In this document: piece after piece, positions 7,054-12,852 of the stretch
Layout of the letters: every line of letters starts with the position of its first letter
Position numbering within the stretch: the stretch's first letter is position 1
Assembly: GCA_038230595.1 (NCBI GenBank)
Contig: JBBRMY010000073.1
Coordinates: 1-12,852 of the forward strand
DNA: 12,852 nt
Origin: JBBRMY01 sp038230595
GTDB taxonomy: Bacteria > Bacteroidota > Ignavibacteria > Tepidaquicellales > Tepidaquicellaceae
Reading direction: 5' to 3'
Notes under the pieces: model-generated
Database searches by the model: none
What the model saw: only the letters and a program-made list of their open reading frames with translations
What the model was told of the DNA's origin: nothing
Made by a program: the position numbers and the translations under genes

Positions 7054-7824
7054 ATGAAGAACTTATCCGCCGTTTTCATATTTACAATCATTCTGGGTAT
7101 CAGCTGCACAGCTTATTCACAGAGTAAGGACAGCAAGCAGAGCTCTGTTAAAGATCTTACTAGTCAGAACAAGGCAGGTCAGAATGTAAAACAAGAAGTA
7201 AATATTCCTGATTTTAAGATCATATCTTCAACAAATTCTTATATTGAAATTGAGTTTAATCCTCAATATGTAGCAGCAGGACCGAGCAGCAAAAATAATT
7301 CAGGAACTGTATTTTCATTTAAGAATGAGATAATAAATGGTGATAAGCCGGGTTCACCAGATGTAAGAACAAGAAGCTTTCCGGTGTTTCTTCCATCAGA
7401 AATTAACAATGTTCAGATCTTAGACGCAAAATATACAGACATAACCGGTCTTGAGATAAGACCAATCCCCTTTCTTGAAAAAGGCAGCAATCAGAAGAAC
7501 AAGCAGGATGCAAGTATACCGCATGAAGTTTACAGAAAAGATGAAAAGTATTACAGCTATAATAAATTTTATCCTGAGTCTCCAGCAATACTTTCAAAGA
7601 TCGGAATCTTCAGAGAAAAATATTATTCAAATTTATTAATAACACCTGTAGAGTATAATCCAGTAAGCGGGCAGGTAAGAAAATATACTTATCTTAGAGT
7701 CAGAATTAATTTTACAGCAGCTCCGAAAATGATGACTCGTTCATTAAGCTCGGCTGAGAAAGAATTTATTACGGGAATAACTTTAAATTATTCAGAAGCA
7801 ATGAACTGGAGTACCGGAAAATAA
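7054..7824 (+). CDS. porU: PorU N-terminal part: signal peptide and N-terminal domain, ended by an in-frame stop
   Basis: This frame encodes the first section of a PorU-type type IX secretion sortase. I chose the ATG at 7054 because it gives a clean signal peptide (MKNLSAVFIFTIILG..., cleavage near AYS|Q, residues 20-23). ATG at 7000 and GTG at 6943 are in frame and possible; 7000 has a purine-rich AAAGAAG upstream. After a Ser/Lys/Gln-rich stretch comes a beta-rich domain typical of the region ahead of the C25 protease in PorU, including a DVRTRSFPVFLP segment and a VRKYTYLRVRINF strand near the end. The frame stops at TAA (7822-7824) after MNWSTGK. The next codons in the same frame continue directly into the protease-bearing part, so this is one gene broken by a single stop codon. 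By itself the 256-residue product would be exported but have no catalytic domain. Confidence 0.78.
   Translation: MKNLSAVFIFTIILGISCTAYSQSKDSKQSSVKDLTSQNKAGQNVKQEVNIPDFKIISSTNSYIEIEFNPQYVAAGPSSKNNSGTVFSFKNEIINGDKPGSPDVRTRSFPVFLPSEINNVQILDAKYTDITGLEIRPIPFLEKGSNQKNKQDASIPHEVYRKDEKYYSYNKFYPESPAILSKIGIFREKYYSNLLITPVEYNPVSGQVRKYTYLRVRINFTAAPKMMTRSLSSAEKEFITGITLNYSEAMNWSTGK
7822..7824 (+). other. In-frame TAA interrupting porU
   Basis: The only stop codon in the frame from 6943 to 11205. On either side the protein reads as continuous PorU: ...MNWSTGK before it and QVQTITNSVLASGDFYKIEV after it. One base change (for example TAA versus CAA, AAA or GAA) would join the two parts into about 1,380 residues. 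Confidence 0.9.
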
Positions 7825-7848
7825 CAGGTTCAGACAATTACAAACAGC

Positions 7849-10800
7849 GTGCTTGCTTCAGGTGATTTTTATAAGATAGAAGTAAATGAAACAGGAATAT
7901 ATAAGCTGGATAAAGCATTTCTTACATCTGCAGGCATCAATGTCGGCGCAATAAACCCTAAGACGATAAAGATATACGGAAATGGAGGCAATGAGCTTCC
8001 TTATGATAATCTGGTCACAGCTCCAACAGACCCAGTTGAAAATAAAATTTTTGTTTCAGGTGAGGATGATAATACATTTAACGACAATGATTACATTTTA
8101 TTTTATGGTCTTTCTCCGAACGACTGGTCGTATGATTCTAACAGCCATACATATAACCATTATTTAAACCATTTTTCAAAATCTAATTATTATTATATAA
8201 CATTCGGAGGGGCAAACGGATTAAGAATGCCAGTACTGGCTTCTCTTGCAAATCCGGGAATTCAGCCTGTCCAAAGCTTTACAGATAAATTATTTGATGA
8301 GCCTGAAGTAAATAATCTCGGTTCGACCGGAACGCTCTGGGTAAGCCAGAGAATTGGATTAAATGAATCCTTTAGCTTTAACAAAGAGCTTAAAGGATAT
8401 GTTAACGGCTCAAATATTAATTTAAGATTAAAAATAGGTAACGGCTCTTCAAGTCCTATGTACTTTAGCATTACTGATGGCAATTCACTTCTGCAGACTT
8501 CAATGTATATTTTCACAGGTCAGACTCAATATGGCAAGATCACTTTTGATAATCTGGGTGGAAATCCTTCAGGCTTATTCTATTCGTTGAATCCCGGACA
8601 AACATCCACTGCAATCAGGGTTTCAGCACCGGCAGGGTTAGGTAACACAACACTTGCAGCTGGTTATTTTGATTACATGGAATTATTGTATAAGAGATCA
8701 TTTGCCAGTGCTGATAATAATTATTTAAAGTTTAATTCTCCTGATACAACAGGACTATTGGAATATCATGTATCCCCTTTTTCAGGAAATGACGTAAAAG
8801 TATTTGACGTTACAAATTTCAATGACTGCAAGATCATAACTCCTTTTTCAAATCAAAGCGGAGAGATAAAATTTCAGGACCAGAATACTAATGGCTTGGT
8901 AAAGCAATATATTGCTGCAAATAATAATTACAAAACTCCTGTTTCAATTACTTCTAAGATCGAGAACCAGAACCTTAAAGGTACGCTTAATAACGGAGCT
9001 TCGTTCATTATTTTTGCACCAAAAGAATTTATGACCTCTGCTAACAGGCTTAAAGATTACAGGCAGACTGCGGTTAATAATTCATTAAACACAGTTGTAG
9101 TAGATGTTAATAAAGTTTACAATGAATTCAGCGGCGGATTACAAGATCCTGTTGCAATGAGAAATTTTATAAAGTATGCTTATACAAACTGGACAGAGAA
9201 ACCGGTTTATATACTTTTCTTTGGTGATGGAAGCTATGATTATAAAAACATTTATAACTTATCGACACGAAATTTTCTACCACCTATTGAGCACAATTCA
9301 GAATCGATGAGCGATCTTGAAAGTTATTGCAGCGATGATTTTCTTGTAGATATTAATGAAAGCAGTACATTCCCTATTCCTGTCGTACCTGATTTTTCTT
9401 CCGGCAGAATATGCGTATCAAATGAAACTGAAGGAAGCATAGCAGTTGACAAGATCATAAGCTATGAAAATCCAAGAAACTTTGAAAAGTGGAGAGATAA
9501 GATTTTATTTGTTGCAGATGACGGATGGACAACAGAAGCAACTAATGGAGAAGAAGGCGACTTGCATACATCTCAAAGCGAACAGCTTTCTGAGGTGCAT
9601 TGTCCACCATACTTTGAAAAAGAAAAAATTTATATTGTAACATATCCCGCTATATATACACCTCAGGGCAGAAGAAAGCCACAGGCAAATCTGGATATTG
9701 TAAAAAGCTGGAATGAGGGCAGGCTTATCATCAATTATATAGGTCATGGGAGTACAGATCTCTGGGCACATGAACATATTTTTGAAAGACAAGTAAGTAT
9801 TCCACAACTGAATAATAAAGATAAATATCCTTTTGTAACTATTGCAAGCTGTGACCTTGCACGCTGGGACGATCCATTTTCTACATCAGCAGCAGAAGAG
9901 CTGGTAAATACAAAGGATAAAGGGGCTATTGGAACAATTGCGGCTGTTAGAGCAGTATTCAGCGGATCTAATTCATACTTTAATAATCTTCTCTGGGATA
10001 ATATGATGTACCTAAAAGAAGAACAAAATCTACCTATAAGACTTGGTAAATCTTTATTTAATACAAAACAGCCTCTTGCAGGTGGTGATAATGATTCTAA
10101 ATTTGTACTTTTAGGAGATCCGACTGTTAGATTAGGAATTCCACAATACTTTACTAAAATAGACAGTATAAATAATACCAGTACGGATTCATTATTTGAA
10201 ATGAAAGCGCTGCAAAGAGTAAAAGTTTCCGGACGAATTTTAAGACCTGACTCAACTTTCTGGTCAGACTATACTGGGAATATTAATCTGAAAGTATTTG
10301 ATGTAGATAAATTCATAAGCATTACAGATTTTGGATTTCCATTCAACTTCAGACTTGACGGCGGTGTAATATACAGCGGAAGAGGAACTGTAAATAACGG
10401 AAGATGGTCAATTGAATTTATTGTTCCCCGTGATATTTCATATTCTGGTTCAGGTAAGGGAAAAATGCTGAGTTATTTCAAGAATGATAATAATGACGGA
10501 GTTGGTTATACTCATAACTTTTCTGTAAACGGAATCGACAATACAGCGCCAGCGGACACGATACCACCGGTGTTGAATGCTTTTCTTAACAGCAGATCGT
10601 TCCGTTCCGGAGATAAAGTGAATCAAAATCCTAAACTGATCCTTGATATAAGTGATGCATCAGGGATAAACCTAACAGGAACTATTGGGCATAAAATTGA
10701 GGCAATAATAAATGATGATAATAGTAATAAGATAGATCTTACCCAGCTGTATAATTCAACTTCCGGATTTCAGAATGGAACACTGGAATATCAGTTAACC

Positions 10801-11205
10801 AATATGGCTACAGGGCATAACAATATAAAGCTGGTTGCTTATGATTCTTATAACAACCCGGGAACAACCTCAATAGATTTTAATGTTGAGCAGAGCTCGG
10901 GCACTTCTCTGGATTATGTTTACAATTATCCAAATCCAATGAGGGATGTTACATCGTTTCTTTTTCAGCACAATGTTGATCTGACAATGAACCTGAATAT
11001 TAAAATTTATACCATTGCAGGTCGTTTAATAAAAGAACTAAATAAACAGAATGTTACAGAAAAGTATATAACTATAGACTGGGACGGTAAAGATACAGAT
11101 GGTGATGAGATCGCCAACGGAACTTATCTTTATAAGCTGACTGTTAAGTCTATAGACGGGTCATATAATCAAAGTAAAATTAATAAATTAGCAAAGCTAA
11201 AATAA
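7849..11205 (+). CDS. porU: PorU C25 (gingipain-type) peptidase part, type IX secretion sortase
   Basis: PorU is the outer-membrane sortase that removes C-terminal signal domains from type IX cargo and links the cargo to a surface lipid. This 1,118-residue frame begins at a GTG 24 bases after the porU stop, inside the SVLASGDFYKIEVNETGIYK strand, so it lacks its own signal peptide. The C25 domain spans about 385-765, with FGDGSYDY (458-465), His633 in YIGHGSTDLW, Cys668 in TIASCDLARWDDP and the closing LLGDPTVRLGIP. The catalytic dyad is intact. Beta-rich domains follow. Residues from Tyr1025 (YNYPNPM) to the end form a FlgD-like C-terminal domain with DWDGKD (1077-1082) and GTYLYKL, as in PorU proteins that keep their own sorting-type domain. 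No further stops or frameshifts occur. If translated separately it would stay in the cytoplasm, so function probably requires fusion with the upstream part. porV follows after 28 bases. Confidence 0.9.
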   Translation: MLASGDFYKIEVNETGIYKLDKAFLTSAGINVGAINPKTIKIYGNGGNELPYDNLVTAPTDPVENKIFVSGEDDNTFNDNDYILFYGLSPNDWSYDSNSHTYNHYLNHFSKSNYYYITFGGANGLRMPVLASLANPGIQPVQSFTDKLFDEPEVNNLGSTGTLWVSQRIGLNESFSFNKELKGYVNGSNINLRLKIGNGSSSPMYFSITDGNSLLQTSMYIFTGQTQYGKITFDNLGGNPSGLFYSLNPGQTSTAIRVSAPAGLGNTTLAAGYFDYMELLYKRSFASADNNYLKFNSPDTTGLLEYHVSPFSGNDVKVFDVTNFNDCKIITPFSNQSGEIKFQDQNTNGLVKQYIAANNNYKTPVSITSKIENQNLKGTLNNGASFIIFAPKEFMTSANRLKDYRQTAVNNSLNTVVVDVNKVYNEFSGGLQDPVAMRNFIKYAYTNWTEKPVYILFFGDGSYDYKNIYNLSTRNFLPPIEHNSESMSDLESYCSDDFLVDINESSTFPIPVVPDFSSGRICVSNETEGSIAVDKIISYENPRNFEKWRDKILFVADDGWTTEATNGEEGDLHTSQSEQLSEVHCPPYFEKEKIYIVTYPAIYTPQGRRKPQANLDIVKSWNEGRLIINYIGHGSTDLWAHEHIFERQVSIPQLNNKDKYPFVTIASCDLARWDDPFSTSAAEELVNTKDKGAIGTIAAVRAVFSGSNSYFNNLLWDNMMYLKEEQNLPIRLGKSLFNTKQPLAGGDNDSKFVLLGDPTVRLGIPQYFTKIDSINNTSTDSLFEMKALQRVKVSGRILRPDSTFWSDYTGNINLKVFDVDKFISITDFGFPFNFRLDGGVIYSGRGTVNNGRWSIEFIVPRDISYSGSGKGKMLSYFKNDNNDGVGYTHNFSVNGIDNTAPADTIPPVLNAFLNSRSFRSGDKVNQNPKLILDISDASGINLTGTIGHKIEAIINDDNSNKIDLTQLYNSTSGFQNGTLEYQLTNMATGHNNIKLVAYDSYNNPGTTSIDFNVEQSSGTSLDYVYNYPNPMRDVTSFLFQHNVDLTMNLNIKIYTIAGRLIKELNKQNVTEKYITIDWDGKDTDGDEIANGTYLYKLTVKSIDGSYNQSKINKLAKLK

Positions 11206-11215
11206 ATAAAAAACC

Positions 11216-11221
11216 AAGGAG
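11216..11221 (+). promoter_or_regulatory. Shine-Dalgarno site of porV
   Basis: AAGGAG ends 12 bases before the porV ATG, a slightly long spacing. It lies in the short porU-porV gap, so porV can be translated independently of the interrupted porU. Confidence 0.5.
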
Positions 11222-11233
11222 AAAAATAATTAA

Positions 11234-12358
11234 ATGTTCAATAAAAACGTAAACAGAGTATTGCTAACGATATTAATGATAAGCGGATTATCATTAATTA
11301 ATAACGATACTAAAGCTCAAACAACTGCTGTTTCAACCGGAGTACCTTTTTTACTTATAGGTCCTAATGCAAGATTTTCAGGTATGGGAGAAACAGGAAC
11401 GGCTATTGCAGATGATGCAACAGCTATGCATTGGAACCCTTCAGGTCTGGCATTTCAGGATAATGCAGGAACCGAAGTTAATTTTACCCACTCTCCATGG
11501 CTTGCTGGATTAGGAATTGGTGATCTTTTCTATGATTATTTAGCAGGTAAAAAATATGTTAAAAGCCTTCATGGAACTATCGGAGCTAGTTTGACATATT
11601 TAAATATCGGAGAAGTTATTTTTACAGATGAGCAAGGAAATGGAAATGAAGCTAATAATTACAAAGCATATGAGCTTGCTTTTGCGTTAGCTTATGCTAC
11701 TAAGTTAAGTCCATCTTTAGGCGTGGGTATTACAAGCAGATTTATTTATTCAAGATTATCTCCAAATGCAATTGTTGGAAATGAGCAAGGTAAAGGAACA
11801 GCTTTTTCAACCAGCTTTGATCTTTCAATGCTGTGGAGACCTAAAACAGGCGCAAAATTCTTAAAAGACAGATTCTCATTAGGTGTTAATCTTTCTAATT
11901 TAGGACCAAAGATCTCCTATGTAGATGCTGCACAGGCAGATCCAATACCTACTCAATTAAGATTAGGTCTTGCTTACCAGGTTGTAAAGAGTGAATTTAA
12001 TAATCTCACTATTGCAACGGATTTCTCAAAATTACTTGTACACAGATTCATTGACGCAAATGGTGTACCTCAATCAGATCCTTTTTACAAGGCGATCTTT
12101 ACATCTTTCCAGGGAAATGTTCCTGCATCAATTCAGACTTCAATCGGTGCTGAATACTGGTACGGAAAGCCAAAGCTTATTGCTTTAAGAGCAGGTTATT
12201 TTTATGAAGATCCTTCGAACGGAAACAGAAAGTTCATCACATTAGGCGCAGGTATAAAATACAGTATTTATGGATTTGACTTCAGTTATATCAATACTAT
12301 TGAAGAAAATCATCCATTAGCGAATACATTAAGATTCGGTCTAAATGTAGGATTCTAA
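11234..12358 (+). CDS. porV: PorV-like type IX secretion outer-membrane beta-barrel protein
   Basis: PorV shuttles type IX cargo from the translocon to the PorU sortase at the outer membrane. The 374-residue product has a signal peptide (1-28, TKA|Q) followed by the hallmark PorV N-terminal segment: TGVPFLLIGPNARFSGMG (35-52) and DATAMHWNPSGLAF (61-74). The rest alternates short hydrophobic and polar stretches rich in Gly, Tyr and Phe, typical of an outer-membrane barrel of the FadL-like kind. It ends in LRFGLNVGF, with the terminal Phe that barrel-assembly machinery recognises. The gene begins 28 bases after porU with its own Shine-Dalgarno site. It shares the porU promoter and ends before an intrinsic terminator. 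PorQ and other PorV paralogues are related, but adjacency to porU favours PorV. Confidence 0.93.
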   Translation: MFNKNVNRVLLTILMISGLSLINNDTKAQTTAVSTGVPFLLIGPNARFSGMGETGTAIADDATAMHWNPSGLAFQDNAGTEVNFTHSPWLAGLGIGDLFYDYLAGKKYVKSLHGTIGASLTYLNIGEVIFTDEQGNGNEANNYKAYELAFALAYATKLSPSLGVGITSRFIYSRLSPNAIVGNEQGKGTAFSTSFDLSMLWRPKTGAKFLKDRFSLGVNLSNLGPKISYVDAAQADPIPTQLRLGLAYQVVKSEFNNLTIATDFSKLLVHRFIDANGVPQSDPFYKAIFTSFQGNVPASIQTSIGAEYWYGKPKLIALRAGYFYEDPSNGNRKFITLGAGIKYSIYGFDFSYINTIEENHPLANTLRFGLNVGF

Positions 12359-12381
12359 AAATATTCAAAGTTGATTAATAT

Positions 12382-12413
12382 AAAAGGAGATACATTCATT
12401 GTATCTCCTTTTT
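12382..12413 (+). terminator. Rho-independent terminator after porV
   Basis: A perfect 13-base-pair stem, AAAAGGAGATACA (12382-12394) and TGTATCTCCTTTT (12400-12412), has a five-base TTCAT loop and runs into T-rich sequence (TTTTTAGTTTTT). It lies 23 bases after the porV stop and closes the porU-porV unit. The A-rich left arm means it could also work on the opposite strand. Confidence 0.88.
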
Positions 12414-12505
12414 AGTTTTTAAAGGTATTATCTTTAGACATTAAGCATTTAATATTTATTCACCGTAATTCAATTCAAAAGTAGAATCAAATCCAGTAAA
12501 AATAA

Positions 12506-12852
12506 ATGAGATCTGTAAAAATAACTTTTATTCTTTTCGCAGCTGCGCTTTTAATATTCACAGAATCTAATGCACAGAACAAGACAGGCAGAAACTATAC
12601 ATTTGATCATTCACTTAACCAGGGATATAATTCACCGGTAAAGCCGCTTCCATTTGGAACGGATTCATTTAAGGTTGTTGCGATTCTTGTACAGTTCCAG
12701 CCGGATGATGTTTCCCTATCAACAGGTGACGGAACATTTGATCTTTCAAATAAGTATTTTAACCCTGCAACTCAAAAAGATACAGTTATTGATTCACCTC
12801 CATATAATGCAAATTATTTCAGAGATCATTTAGACTTTTTGAAAAATTATTA
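12506..12852 (+). CDS. Exported protein resembling M6-family metalloproteases (3' end outside window)
   Basis: The frame starts at ATG 12506, immediately after an in-frame TAA, and runs off the window after 115 codons. Residues 1-23 are a type I signal peptide (cleavage near SNA|Q). The mature part has FKVVAILVQFQPDD (55-68) and DSPPYNANYFRDHLDFLKNY (96-115), which match the opening of secreted M6 (immune inhibitor A-like) metalloproteases: a first beta strand, then the segment before the YY-containing helix. The zinc-binding HExxH would lie beyond the window, so the class is inferred. It sits 147 bases after porV and beyond the terminator, so it probably has its own promoter, though I could not identify one. 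Proteins of this kind often carry a C-terminal type IX sorting domain, which here cannot be seen. Confidence 0.72.
   Translation, partial: MRSVKITFILFAAALLIFTESNAQNKTGRNYTFDHSLNQGYNSPVKPLPFGTDSFKVVAILVQFQPDDVSLSTGDGTFDLSNKYFNPATQKDTVIDSPPYNANYFRDHLDFLKNY

Noticed and set aside
7822..7824. TAA as a reassigned sense codon
   Set aside because: mlaD, acpP, rnc, the CAP gene, porV and porU itself all end on TAA at sensible places, so the code is standard.
12429..12436. TATCTTTA as a -7 element for the M6-like gene
   Set aside because: The last base misses the TAnnTTTG consensus and the matching -33 position falls inside the porV terminator hairpin.

Overview
The window is AT-rich DNA from a member of the Bacteroidota/Ignavibacteriota (FCB) side of the bacterial tree. 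The evidence is a type IX secretion pair (PorU and PorV homologues), exported proteins whose signal peptides all end just before a Gln, few Shine-Dalgarno sites, one promoter that fits the Bacteroidota TAnnTTTG pattern, and the acpP-fabF-rnc order. The standard bacterial code applies: TAA, TAG and TGA all end genes here. Every gene seen is on the + strand.

Region 1 (1-2374) is a lipid-transport module: an MlaF-like ABC ATPase with a long charged N-terminal extension, and an MlaD-like MCE protein. The permease (MlaE) would be expected upstream, outside the window. The two genes are separated by 254 bases filled with about five hairpins, including a 33-base direct repeat. A second, unrelated palindromic element (2397-2535) follows mlaD.

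Region 2 (2606-3331) is a lone lipoprotein with features of a CHAP/NlpC-like cysteine amidase. Region 3 (3437-5788) is a compact housekeeping cluster: acyl carrier protein, 3-oxoacyl-ACP synthase II and ribonuclease III, the last two directly abutting. Region 4 (5925-6722) is an exported CAP-domain protein.

Region 5 (about 6822-12413) is the type IX secretion locus. A good promoter at 6822-6852 precedes porU, porV follows closely, and a strong intrinsic terminator closes the unit. porU is broken by one in-frame TAA at 7822-7824. Its signal peptide and N-terminal domain lie in one frame, and the intact C25 (gingipain-type) domain with His/Cys dyad follows in the same frame 24 bases later. In the known system PorU and PorV form the outer-membrane attachment complex that removes C-terminal sorting domains from cargo and anchors it. 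The last gene, cut by the window end, starts an exported protein resembling M6-family metalloproteases, a plausible cargo.

I found no CRISPR array, tRNA, rRNA, transposase gene or recognisable defence system. The points most worth a second look are the interrupted porU, the hairpin array between mlaF and mlaD, and the inverted-repeat element after mlaD.
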